From NCBI GenBank assembly GCA_025667525.1, contig CM046877.1:622936262-623000261 (forward strand): DNA of 64,000 bases, written 5' to 3'. The notes beneath the pieces were generated by a model. The model was given only the letters and a program-made list of their open reading frames with translations. It was not told the origin of the DNA and did not search any database. Positions 1-10,829 of this stretch are shown piece by piece. The stretch comes from Glebionis coronaria. Lineage: Eukaryota > Streptophyta > Magnoliopsida > Asterales > Asteraceae. Within the stretch, counting starts at the first letter, position 1. Each line of letters begins with the position of its first letter. A program made the position numbers and the translations under genes.

Positions 1-983
1 TCAAACCATTTAAAAAAACATAGTAATACTTTTTATCTTTGATTCTTCATATTACAATAATGGTTTGATGAAATGCCTCATTGAAATAATTAAGTGTAGA
101 TTTCTTGAAAGGTTTTTAGATTATGCTGATAGTCGCAAACCCATAAGGAGCCGAGTGCTTTGCTATTTACTTAAGTTGGTTGAATAAGCGATCACAGGTT
201 GGTCCCGGCTTATATATTCAAGCAGACAGATAGTTCAAAATAAGACACCCCCTAAAGTGCTTATTATAAGCAGTTTTATCCATCATACTTAGTTTTTTTA
301 AGATAAAGCGGCAACTATGTACCTGTTTTCATGAGTTGAAAGTATACATGATTTCTTTCTTTCTTTTTTCATAGATGTTTTGGGTAAATCATAATGCTGG
401 AATTTTTCTTTTTTATCAGCGAGGCAGCTTGCAAGTTAGTTTGGTTGTAGTATAATCATTGCGGGTATTCATTGTTATAGTTAAAGGCTGTTTGGTATTG
501 CTTGTTAAACTTGGAAAAATATTTAGTTAAATGAGTAGATTTGTGTGTTTAGCCGAAACTGGTCAAATAAGGGATATTATGTATGTCAATGTCGTAAGTT
601 CTGATTAGTTATAATACTTGTAGTTAAACTGTCGTGACAAATTGTTGACTACGAGATACAGGGTGTTTGGGATTGCTAACTTAACATCTCAGCATAATTT
701 AGAAGCTAATGAGCTTACACTTGGGTATTTAGCGATTTTTTAATTTTATCAGGTGTTCATTTAAGTTTTATGACATTAGAAATTAATGAAGGTACAAATT
801 AGATATGTTTTTGATATTTTACGCTTGATAGCCATGTGACTAAACTGTATTGGACTTAAGCAATGTTTAGAAGATGGATTCTCAATGCTTAGTTTTATAT
901 GAGTTAGTAGTAAACATAAATATAACTTTTTTCGTCTTACGACTTATTGAACATATTAAAAGCTAACAAGCTTAAGAGCTTGT
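1..983. other. AT-rich region without a recognisable gene
   Basis: No open frame resembles a known protein, and I see no tRNA, no transposon end and no credible exon with splice sites. The tandem duplication begins at its right edge, after the bases TGT at 981-983. It could be intron or intergenic sequence belonging to something left of the window. Confidence 0.5.
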
Positions 984-1283
984 AAGCCATATGCACAATT
1001 ATCAAGATTAGCTCATGAGCCCTAAATTTGAGCTTGTAACCTATATATATTAGAGGATAATATGCAAGCCAACATTGCAATGATCCTAGAGATACCCAAG
1101 ATGATAATTGGTTAAAAAGGTTTGGCATTTGAAAATATAAATCTGTCATCTTATTATCAAGGTTAGATTGGCACAAAAGGTGAAGTATAATGTAAATCTT
1201 TCTTTAAACGTATATCCAGTACTATCGGCCATAACTCGACCTTGCCTGTGAGAAAATACAGTCAAATTGTTGCACAGAGTCTT

Positions 1284-1350
1284 ATTCTTAAATCATTAGG
1301 GTGTTTAGGGTTTATTTTAGCTTATTCTTAAATCATTATGGTGTTTACAT
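1284..1350 (-). repeat. Inverted minisatellite units, copy A
   Basis: Two units of the 40 bp repeat found at 1978-2330 occur here in the opposite orientation (CTTATTCTTAAATCATTAGG...). About 620 bp lie between the inverted units and the forward array. The same arrangement recurs in the second duplication copy at about 5096-5165. Confidence 0.75.
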
Positions 1351-1959
1351 GTTGAATGAATTAATGTTTTTGTTAGTTGTCTTATGTTTTACATGCCTTT
1401 ATTTTTTTTTTGTTCTTCAACAAGTTTAAACTTGCAATAAAGCTTTGTTGCAAGTTATCACAAAAGTATTTTGGTTCAATCTGTACACCCAGCTGCGATC
1501 CCAGGACATGAAAAGAATTACAATATTTCTGACTCGGTAGGTGTTGCTGATGTCGATACGAATTTTTATGAAGCAGCTTACACAAAAGACTTCCATACTA
1601 GCATTTGAAGGTGGGTGTTGCTGATGTTACGATGATTTTTATTTAAGCTGGGTTAAAAGTTAGTGCTTTATCTTCGCAAGTTGGGTTGTTTCTTCCATAG
1701 GGCAATTTTCTCATAACGTATAACAAAGTGTGTGGATATGTTATCATTGATGTAAATTGAATTGTATAAATAGTTTTACAATTTTAATAAGTTAGTAAGG
1801 ACACCGGACGGGATAATGAACCTAGTATGTACGTTAATTTATGGAAAAATCTTCCAAACATTCAAAATTCGTGGTTTGTTAGTTTCGGCAGAAGTCAGTA
1901 ATCTGTGTTCAGTTAATATTGATAATTGAATGTGTAGCCAATTACATAACATAACACAC

Positions 1960-2370
1960 CTATTTAAATAGAACATAGATTTAAGAATAAGCTAACATAA
2001 ACCCTAAACACCCTAATGATTTAGGAATAAGCTAACATGTCTATTTAAATAGAACATAGATATAAGAATAAGCTAACATAAACCCTAAACACCCTAATGA
2101 TTTAAGAATAAGCTAACATGTCTATTTAAATAGAACATAGATTTAAGAATAAGCTAACATAAACCCTAAAGACCCTAATGATTTAAGAATAAGCTAACAT
2201 ATACCCTAAACACCCTAATGATTTAAGGATAAGTTAACATAAACCCTAAACACCCTAATGATTTAAGAATAAGCTAACATAAACCCTAAACACCCTAATG
2301 ATTTAAGGATAAGCTAACATTTCTATTTAAATAGAACATACCTTTAAGAATACGCCAACATAAACCGTAA
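1960..2370 (+). repeat. 40 bp minisatellite with telo-box motifs, copy A
   Basis: The unit is about 40 bp, starting GATTTAAGAATAAGCTAACA and ending with AAACCCTAAACACCCTAAT. Some units are separated by a second element containing the palindrome TATTTAAATA (CTATTTAAATAGAACATAG). I count about five perfect AAACCCTAA motifs, the plant telo-box, plus degenerate ones. It lies about 270 bp upstream of the tRNA-Arg gene. Confidence 0.85.
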
Positions 2371-2641
2371 ACGCCTTTGATTCATTCATGAGGAACGATC
2401 TAGAATCCGGCTTGAGCCCATTACAATATGCTAACTTTTTATCGCAAATTCGCAAGTCTGTCCACGCGTCCTAATCATGTGTTTCTATTTCATACGAAGT
2501 TAATGGAGAACATAATGAAGTGATCACACAGTACACTACCATAACAGAGAGTTTCTAATACTGAGACAATTGGATTTTGTAACACTTTAAAATGGTAAAT
2601 CATCATGAAGAGAGTAATTTTTAATCTGATTAATTAAAGAA

Positions 2642-2714
2642 GCGTCTGTAGCTCAGTGGATAGAGCGTCTGTTTCCTAAGCAGAAAGTCGTAGGTTCGAC
2701 CCCTACCTGACGCG
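2642..2714 (+). tRNA. tRNA-Arg (anticodon CCU), copy A
   Basis: The 73 nt sequence folds as a cloverleaf. The acceptor stem is GCGTCTG with CTGACGC (one T-T mismatch), the D arm contains GCTCAGTGGATAGAGC, and the anticodon arm TCTGT-TTCCTAA-GCAGA gives anticodon CCT. The T arm is GTAGG-TTCGACC-CCTAC. Internal A and B boxes for RNA polymerase III are present. It has no intron, and CCA is not encoded, as usual for nuclear genes. It would read AGG codons. A T run follows directly. A second copy lies at 6647-6719. Confidence 0.95.
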
Positions 2715-2725
2715 TTTTTTTTTTT
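2715..2725 (+). terminator. RNA polymerase III T-run terminator, copy A
   Basis: A run of eleven T immediately follows the tRNA-Arg discriminator base, the normal Pol III termination signal. Confidence 0.85.
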
Positions 2726-3412
2726 GTATTTTGTTCTTTTACGTTTTTGTAATACTAGGACTGCATTGTTTGAATCAAAGCTCACCAAAAGCCACCTGGG
2801 AGTAGTTGTGAATGAAAGAAGCTATAAGACGGTGTTCTGTCATCACTTACACCAAGAGAAGTTATACTCCATTCTTAGTCGTGCAGATTGATTAATGCTG
2901 AAGTGGGTCACAAGCTGGCTAATGCTGAAGTATGGGTCTTAAGATAAGACGGCAGTTGGTCAACCAAACTGCATCGAAAAAAACCATTCTACTAGTAACA
3001 TGCTAAGAATTACAAGAACCTTACAATCTTGACTAACGACTCTAGTACCTGCTTGCTCAAACGACCCTTCAGCTATAATAACCTCAAAGACCCAAAACTT
3101 ACAATGATATAGAACTAAACCGTGACACATTGAACCGCCGGTAAATTAACACCCACAAACTACCTCCTAACTGAACCACTTTACAGATCCATACCTTAAA
3201 ACAACCCTAAGAAGAACCATACCAAAGAACGGACAACTCAAAACTATGTGTAACAAGTAAAGTACCAAAGGAATGACCGGCCAAAGCCGACGGCCAGAGA
3301 AAGAAAAAGAACCATGAAAACCAACTAAATTTTTTTATCAAACATTAGACGATTAGATTATGGTTGTGCCATTAGGTTTAGGGTTTATATTGCTTTTTCA
3401 ATAAGTTATAAA

Positions 3413-3738
3413 TGTTGGGAACACACGGGGCCTTTTAGGCTTATATGAGATAAGGTTTTAGGAGATGTAACTTTTATTACTCGACTTTGGTACTTTTTGA
3501 TACTTGTTACAAAATACTTACAAGTCCTCCTAATAACCATGTAAGATTCTTGATACAAGATATTTTCATGGTTTTCTAGACAATTCCTACTACATCCTTA
3601 TCTATTCTCTAGATATTTCTTATTAAATACTTTTTGATACTTCTCTACATGTTTCTACATATTTCCATTGATATTTTTTATGGTTCTTCTTCGACATTCT
3701 AGAACCTTTAGTGTATAAGTTCGAGCCTTCATCGACCA
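3413..3738 (-). repeat. Copia I 3' LTR, duplicated copy A
   Basis: Minus-strand LTR of the old copia element. On the plus strand it opens with TGTTGGGAACACACGGGG and ends ...ATCGACCA next to a purine tract (minus strand AAAGGAGGG). It is nearly identical to 10497-10829. The first ~20 bases of the LTR present in the other LTR (minus strand TGTTAGACTGTAAACTTG) are missing here and in copy B, so that deletion predates the tandem duplication. Confidence 0.85.
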
Positions 3739-4797
3739 ACCCTCCTTTAAACTTGATTTATGGAATCTGAGCATCATCCTTTGTCTTGAAAAATCTCGCT
3801 TTTCGAGCGACTTAGTGAAGAAATCTGCAACTTCATCTTTGGACCTCGTATGTATTAGTCGGTCATCTTTCCTTGCCATGCATTCTAGAATAAAGTGTTA
3901 ACGAGTATTTATATGCATACTTCGATCATGGTAGACTATATTTTTTGCTGTCTATAGCCGACTTGTTATCCACGTAGATCACAATTGCATCCTCTTGCAC
4001 CATGTGCAACTCCTTCAGCACACTTCTGAGCCAAATTGCTTGACATACAGATGATGTTGCAGCTACGTACTATATTTCACAACTGGACAAGGTAACAATA
4101 GTTTGCTTCTTTGAAGACCATGTAAACACATTGTTACCCACGGAGGATAGGAATCCTGATGCGCTTCTTCCATCGTCTTTGTTCCAGTCCAGTCACTATC
4201 GTTATATCCAACTAGCTTGAAGTCTTCATTTGTTGAATAATACGTACCATAGTCTATGGTGCCTTTTATATAACAAAGGATCCTTTTCGCAATCTCCAAA
4301 TGTTTTGTCGTAGGCTCTTCTGTAAACGACTAATTAATCCGATTGCATAGAGTATGTCGGGTCTTATACATGTGAAGTAGTGCAAACTTCCAATGAGACT
4401 CTTGAATAGGGTTTGAGTTTACAGCTTCTCCTCCGTCGTGCTTAGAAGGATTTGCCTTATGTTCAATGGTGGCGCCAACGGGTTTGCACTTCTCCATGCC
4501 GAACCTCTTTAATATCTCCTTGGCATATCTTTCTTGACATATGAATATTCCTTCATTTGTTTGCTTCACTTCGATGCCAAGATAGTAAGACATAAGTCCT
4601 ATGTGTGTCATCTTGAACTCTCTCGTCATTGAATTCTTGAGCTCATCCATCATACTATGGGAATTTCCTTCGAATATTAAATCATCCACGTACAAGCAGG
4701 TGAGCAATATACTTAGATTTTTAAATTTCACTTAAAGTGTATATTCACTTAGGCATTTTGTAAAACCATGACCTTGGAAATACTTGTCAATTCTAGT
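3739..4797 (-). pseudogene. Copia I RNase H / reverse transcriptase fragment (copy A)
   Basis: Minus-strand remnant of a Ty1/copia pol. From high to low coordinates it shows reverse transcriptase with the LYVDDL active-site motif (about 4680-4700), the YYLGIEV stretch, then RNase H pieces (IAKRILCYIKGT, DFKLVGYNDSDW) and the C-terminal end (DEVADFFTKSLEKRDFSR). Frameshifts and stops split it into three short frames (4330-4731, 4063-4299, 3655-3879). It is cut off at 4797 by the duplication junction, so no gag, protease or integrase is present in this copy. It cannot encode an active product. Confidence 0.9.
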
Positions 4798-5756
4798 AAG
4801 CCATATGCACAATTATCAAGATTAGCTCATGAGCCTTAAATTTGAGCTTGTAACCTATATATATTAGAGGATAATATGCAAGCCAACATTGCAATGATCC
4901 TAGAGATACCAAGATGATAATTGGATCAAAAGGTCTGGCATTTGAAAATATAAATCTGTCATCTTATTATCAACGTAATTAGATTGGCACAAAAGATGAA
5001 GTATAATGTAAATCTTTCTTTAAACGTATATCCAGTACTATCGGCCATAACTCGACCTTGCCTGTGAGAAAATACAGTCAAATTGTTGCACGAGTCTTAT
5101 TCTTAAATCATTAGGGTGTTTAGGGTTTATTTTAGCTTATTCTTAAATCATTAGGGTGTTTACATGTTGAATGAATTAATGTTTTTGTTAGTTGTCTTAT
5201 GTTTTACATGCCTTTATTTTTTTTTGGTTCTTCAACAAGTTTAAACTTGCAATAAAGCTTTGTTGCAAGTTATCACAAAAGTATTTTGGTTCAATCTGTA
5301 CAGCTGCGATCCCAGGGCATGAAAAGAATTACAATATTTCTGACTCAGTAGGTGTTGCTGATGTCGATACGAATTTTTATGAAGCAGCTTACACAAAAGA
5401 CTTCCATACTAGCATTTGAAGGTGGGTGTTGCTGATGTTACGATGAATTTTATTTAAGCTGGGTTAAAAGTTAGTGCTATATCTTCGCAAGTTAGGTTGT
5501 TTCTTCCATAGGGCAATTTTCTCATAACGTAGAACAAAGTGTGTGGATATGTTATCATTGATGTAAATTGAATTGTATAAATAGTTTTACAATTTTAATA
5601 AGTTAGTAAGGACACCGGACGGGATAATGAACCTAGTATGTATGTTAATTTATGGAAAAATCTTCCAAACATTCAAAATTCGTGGTTTGTTAGTTTCGGC
5701 AGAAGTCAGTAATCTGTGTTCAGTTAATATTGATTGAATGTGTAGCCGATTACATA

Positions 5757-6375
5757 ACATAACACATCTATTTAAATAGAACATAGATTTAAGAATAAGC
5801 TAACATAAACCCTAAACACCCTAATGATTTAGGAATAAGCTAACATGTCTATTTAAATAGAACATAGATTTAAGAATAAGCTAACATAAACCCTAAACAC
5901 CCTAATGATTTAAGAATAAGCTAACATGTCTATTTAAATAGAACATAGATTTAAGAATAAGCTAACATAAACCATAAACACCCTAATGATTTAAGAATAA
6001 GCTAACATGTCTATTTAAATAGAACATAGATTTAAGAATAAGCTAACATAAACCCTAAACACCCTAATGATTTAAGAATAAGCTAACATATACCCTAAAC
6101 ACCCTAATGATTTAAGGATAAGCTAACATAAACCCTAAACACCCTAATGATTTAAGAATAAGCTAACATAAACCCTAAACACCCTAATGATTTAAGGATA
6201 AGCTAACATTTCTATTTAAATAGAACATACCTTTAAGAATAACATAAACCCTAAACACCCTAATGATTTAAGAATAAGCTAACATAAACCCTAAACACCC
6301 GAATGATTTAAGGATAAGCTAACATTTCTATTTAAATAGAACATACCTTTAAGAATACGCCAACATAAACCGTAA
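5757..6375 (+). repeat. 40 bp minisatellite with telo-box motifs, copy B
   Basis: This is the counterpart of the array at 1960-2370, expanded by several units. I count about seven perfect AAACCCTAA motifs. One block ending CATACCTTTAAGAATA occurs twice (about 6230 and 6345), which shows local unit duplication after the large duplication. It lies about 270 bp upstream of the second tRNA-Arg. Confidence 0.85.
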
Positions 6376-6646
6376 ACGTCATTGATTCATTCATGAGGAA
6401 CGATCCAGAATCCGGCTTGAGCCCATTACAATATGCTAACTTTTTATGGCAAATTCGCAAGTCTGTCCACGCGTCCTAATCATGTGTTTCTATTTCATAC
6501 AAAGTTAATGGAGAACATAGTGAAGTGATCACACACTACACTACCATAACAGAGAGTTTTTAATACTGAGACAATTGGATTTTGTAGCACTTTAAAATGG
6601 TAAATCATCATTAAGAGAGTAATTTTTAATCAGATTAAACAAAGAA

Positions 6647-6719
6647 GCGTCTGTAGCTCAGTGGATAGAGCGTCTGTTTCCTAAGCAGAAAGTCGTAGGT
6701 TCGACCCCTACCTGACGCG
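6647..6719 (+). tRNA. tRNA-Arg (anticodon CCU), copy B
   Basis: Identical in all 73 positions to the gene at 2642-2714 and carried by the tandem duplication, so the locus has two tRNA-Arg(CCU) genes 4 kb apart in the same orientation. Both keep the A and B boxes, so both could be transcribed. Confidence 0.95.
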
Positions 6720-6728
6720 TTGTTTTTT
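6720..6728 (+). terminator. RNA polymerase III T-run terminator, copy B
   Basis: TGTTTTTTT follows the second tRNA. It is a shorter, interrupted form of the T run in copy A and still contains seven T in a row. Confidence 0.75.
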
Positions 6729-7028
6729 TGTATTCTGTTCTTTTACGTTTTTGTAATACTAGGACTGCATTGTTTGAATCAAAGCTCACCAAAAGCCACC
6801 AAAAGCCACCTGGGAGTAGTTGTGAATGAAAGAAGCTATAAGACGGTGTTCTGTCATCACTTACAGCAAGAGAAGTTATACTCCATTCTTAGTCGTGCAG
6901 ATTGATTAATGCTGAAGTATGGGTCACAAGCTGGCTAATGCTGAAGTATGGGTCTTAAGATAAGACGGCAGTTGGTCAACCAAACTGCATCGAAGGAAAC
7001 CACATGCTAAGAATTACAAGAACCTTAC

Positions 7029-7031
7029 AAT
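7029..7031. repeat. CACTA target site duplication AAT (left)
   Basis: AAT directly precedes the CACTA terminus and is repeated at 10100-10102. The unoccupied site in copy A reads TTACAATCTTGACTAACG. Confidence 0.9.
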
Positions 7032-10000
7032 CACTACTACAAAAAACGGAAAAGAGCCCCCCTTGAAAGCCCTTTTAATATGAAAAATGGGCTTTATAAG
7101 TAGTTTTTGCCTAATAAAGCCCGGATACTTGAAAAGAAACCCTGCTCTATCTAATAAAGCCAGGACGCTAACTTATGAACCGGGAACTAATAAATGAAAA
7201 TTTTGAGCGGCATTTTTCCCCGTTTATTGTTTTTCAATATCCTACATATCTGAAATTCAACCATATGCTATTCTGCTTCTCTCTCACCACACCTATACCA
7301 CCATATCACTGCTCTGACTGCTTCTAATTTTCAATATTTTGATATGGTTAGTCATTCCCACACCTCCTAATTATCAGTATGTCAGTTTTTCAAACTATTA
7401 TTCTTAATTATTGAATTGTATTCGGATAGAAGTTAGGTTTTCTATGTTCCATATGTGGTTATTATAAAAGTTATGATTTTAAGGGGGTTTTGTTTGAAAA
7501 GTGATGAATCCTATCTATGGAATATTTGTAGTCATATATTGAATATTATGCATTTATCTGATACTAATTTCATGGAACTTCAACTTTGAACATCTTACCA
7601 ATGGCATTTGATAAATTAATTTTGGTGGTTTATAAGATTGGCATTATGCTAATTAGAAAGTACGACTTCTTATGTTTTTGGTTTATAATTGATATTAGTT
7701 TACTCATTTGGTCACTTAAACATATGGTTGAATTTCAGATATTAGCATAAAGGAACATATTGGAACATATTAGCATAAAGGAACATATTGGCGCCATTAA
7801 CATTATCTGTGTCACTGGAAGTAAAAGAAAGCTACTCTCATTTTCTTATAACTTTTTAAATACTCTATTGAAGATGATGAGTGTTTAATTTGGCACTAGT
7901 TGTATAAAAAATTCCTTAAAAACTTTGCTTATGTTTACATTAGTTGTGTATGTGTTTTAATATGTATGTATTATCTAGGATGATATTGATGACCTACTAA
8001 TGAACATGACATGGATAAACCACATTCATAGCCACAATAACAATATCTGATGAGAATTAGAGGTATGATTGACGTTCCATATTGCTTATTGATTGTCATA
8101 TGATGCGTTGAGGTTGATTGTCTTGATTAGTTGTCTCGCTAACATTAACTATCACAAAATAGTATCATGCTATTTCTTCATTGTTAAATTGATCGACATA
8201 AATCAACTTCATGGACTTATAATTGTTGTAATTGAGTCGACCTCATGAAGATCGGTAAAAGAGCTCTAGATGATTTTCCGTGTGTGAGAGTTCATTCAAA
8301 TGCTCATGATAGTCAACATCAGGTAGTCAATTATTCATAGAAGTTTATTCCAGCATAACCTGACATTCTTGTTGTACTTATTGTTCATCTTATTATCTTT
8401 CCTCTATATAGTTTGTTGGGTGGCAAGTTCCAGCTGCAAAAATTGGGCTGCAACGTTGTGTTGCGTCATCTCGGTAGTTAAATGAAAGATCTTTCCCGAT
8501 ATTCCCATGATGCAAAATACATCTGAATTATTTTTTGTAAAAATAATTTGCAGTTGTTTGTTATATTTGACTTAATATGGTTTTAAACTGAACAGATTCC
8601 TTTAGGCAATTTTGAACAAGATTGGGTTATACATACTGCAATGTCTTCTTTGCAAGAGCATTACCTGATCAGCAACAGGTTGTTTCTGGTTTAGCTTTCG
8701 TTTGATATCTTTTGAACACTTAACATGGTACTATTTAATTAAGCATTGCGTCTGCTAACTAATCTCAGTTCCTTATGATGTTTATTATGCAGATACTTTA
8801 GGTGTCAGATAATGCAATTCCGGAACTTGGAGGTGATTCAGATGAACATATAAGAAGCAATTCGTAAACAGATCGTGCAAGAGCTCAATATGAATCAGGC
8901 ATCAAATGTCGTTACCACTTCTTCTACCACAATGGATCCATCTAAAAGAAGGGTTAGATAAATTACTTTGTTATATAAAACTGAAGTATACAAAACTAAT
9001 TACATGGCCCCTTGATAATAAGGTATTCTACCATAAAAAAACTGATTGCAGGCAATAAACGGCTAATTAGTTCCACATGAAAAATCCAAGTACCCCATCA
9101 ATATCATCATATCCTTACCAAATTGGTAGCCATTTGTAACATTATTAAATCGGAAACCGTTGCATGTCTATGGGACAAGGAGTCCGGGATTATGTATAAT
9201 TATATCATTTTGCCATTTCAAAAACATTCTATCTCAATATTAGCTCTCGATCTTCTTTTAGGGCGAAGAAATTATTGTCGTAATTCCTTGGGATGAATGG
9301 TGGGAGTTAACGCTTAGAGATGATTATCCACCACCCATTGATGCTCAACTTGGTACGTTTAGTAATTTTTTTAGCTTATATAGCCATGTATCTACTTCTA
9401 TTCTGGTCTATGTCACTAAGTACTGTAATACGTTGCACAAGTAATATTTGTCATGTCTATGTGGGTTAGAATGCAGCTAGCATACGCTGCCAACATGTGG
9501 TACGAAGCCCTAAATATGCGTCTTGGGACTAACGTAATTATGCCATTCTTGAAGTTCATATTTTGCTCTGCTGTTTCTTAACTTGTTTTGCTTTTAGAAT
9601 TCTGTCATGAGTCCATGTTTATAGTGTTGTATCTCAAACTCGCAAATTAAGAAAATTAGCTAAAAGTGAAAAGGATTTTGATCCGTATCTAATCCATATT
9701 TGTTATATGTGCAGCCTTTATATATAACGAGTTGGCTAGGAAAAAGCTCAAGAACAAGATGGTTCGTGGTTTTGAAGGTTGAACTAAAGATATAAGGATG
9801 ATGAAAATTTGATAGCTAGGATTTCTTGTAATATAAATGAATGATGATACCCAGTTTTTTTGCTCTTCAAATATTATTGAATATCTGAATTCTTACAAAA
9901 GTTTTTTTTATAATTTTTTTCTTCACATAGAGCCATGTTTGGTAAGAGAAAACTGGGCTTTATGATGCAGAATAGAAGCCGTTTTTCAAACAGGGCTCTA

Positions 10001-10099
10001 TTTGGTTTTCGAATAGAGTCCCTCCCCTTTTGAGTCCCCAGGCAAAAACGTTTTCTATGACTATTTTAACAGGGCTCTATTGCCATTTTTGTAGTAGTG
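7032..10099. mobile_element. Non-autonomous CACTA (En/Spm-type) DNA transposon
   Basis: The element begins CACTACTACAAAAAACGG and ends with the inverted copy TTTTTGTAGTAGTG. It is flanked by the 3 bp target duplication AAT (7029-7031 and 10100-10102). The empty site is visible in the other duplication copy at about 3030. Subterminal regions repeat motifs such as GGGCTTTAT, AGAGCCC and AATAAAGCCC on both strands. There is no long open frame and no recognisable transposase, so it is non-autonomous at 3068 bp. Exon-like stretches occur inside (around 8410-8475, 9260-9350 and 9715-9785). They may be remnants of element genes or captured host sequence; I do not recognise them. Confidence 0.92.
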
Positions 10100-10102
10100 A
10101 AT

Positions 10103-10491
10103 CTGGACTAACGACTCTAGTACCTGCTTGCTCAAACGACCCTTCAGCTATAATAACCTCAAAGACCCAAAACTTACAATGACATAGAACTAAACCGTGA
10201 CACATTGAACCGCCGGTAAACTAACACCCACAAACTACCTCCTAACTGAACCACTTTACAGATCCATACCTTAAAACAACCCTAAGAAGAACCATACCAA
10301 AGATCGGACAACTCAAAACTATGTGTAACAAGTAAAGTACCGAAGGAATGACCTTGAACGCCGGCCAAAGCCCGACGGCCAGAGACAGAAAAAGAACCAT
10401 GAAAACCAACTAAATTTTTTATCAAACATTAGACGATTAGATTATGGTTGTGCCATTAGGTTTTGGGTTTACATTGCTTTTTCAATAAGTT
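10103..10491. other. Duplicated spacer between CACTA and Copia I
   Basis: Continues the duplicated unit and matches about 3030-3407 of copy A. No gene or RNA is visible. Its last bases, ATAAA at 10492-10496, are the left target duplication of Copia I. Confidence 0.7.
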
Positions 10492-10496
10492 ATAAA

Positions 10497-10829
10497 TGTT
10501 GGGAACACACGGGGCCTTTTAGGCTTATATGAGAAAAGGTTTTAGGAGATGTAACTTTTATTACTCGACTTTGGTACTTTTTTATACTTGTTACAAAATA
10601 CTTACAAGTCCTCCCATTTATACTAGACCATGGAAGATTCTTGATACAAGATATTTCCATGGTTTTCTAGACAATTCCTACTACATCCTTATCTATTCTC
10701 TAGATAGTTCTTATTAAATACTTTTCGATACTTCTCTACATGTTTCTACATATTTCCATAGATATTTTTTATGGTTCTTCTTCGACATTCTAGAACCTTC
10801 AGTGTATAAGTTCGAGCCTTCATCGACCA
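10497..10829 (-). repeat. Copia I 3' LTR (copy B)
   Basis: 333 bp LTR reading TGTTGGGAACACACGG on the plus strand and ending ATCGACCA. The polypurine tract follows on its right (minus strand AATGGAGGG). About 20 bases of the LTR start (as seen at 47770-47790) are deleted next to the purine tract. The flanking ATAAA at 10492-10496 matches 47791-47795. Confidence 0.85.

Larger units (their letters stand above)
984..4797. repeat. Tandem duplication, copy A (3.8 kb)
   Basis: The sequence starting AAGCCATATGCACAATTATC at 984 restarts at 4798 and stays nearly identical for the whole unit. The copy ends at 4797 inside the reverse transcriptase of an old copia element, where ...TTCTAGT is joined directly to AAGCCATATG. 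The equivalent copia sequence in copy B continues past 11883 without a break. The unit therefore comprises a minisatellite, a tRNA-Arg gene, spacer, and the 3' LTR plus RNase H/RT end of the copia element. The junction shares only about one to three bases (GT), as expected for end joining or replication slippage rather than long homology. Confidence 0.9.

Noticed and set aside
1960..2370. Interstitial telomere tract
   Set aside because: The AAACCCTAA motifs are spaced by 40 bp units with unrelated sequence, not a run of TTTAGGG repeats.
5192..5419. 75-residue frame as a small gene
   Set aside because: No family resemblance, and the equivalent sequence in copy A has indels. The frame is part of the duplicated AT-rich unit.
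1960..6375. CRISPR-like array
   Set aside because: Repeats are directly adjacent minisatellite units without unique spacers, in a plant nuclear genome with no cas genes.
6720..6905. 61-residue frame after the second tRNA
   Set aside because: It starts in the Pol III terminator, has no resemblance to a protein and is not kept equally in copy A.
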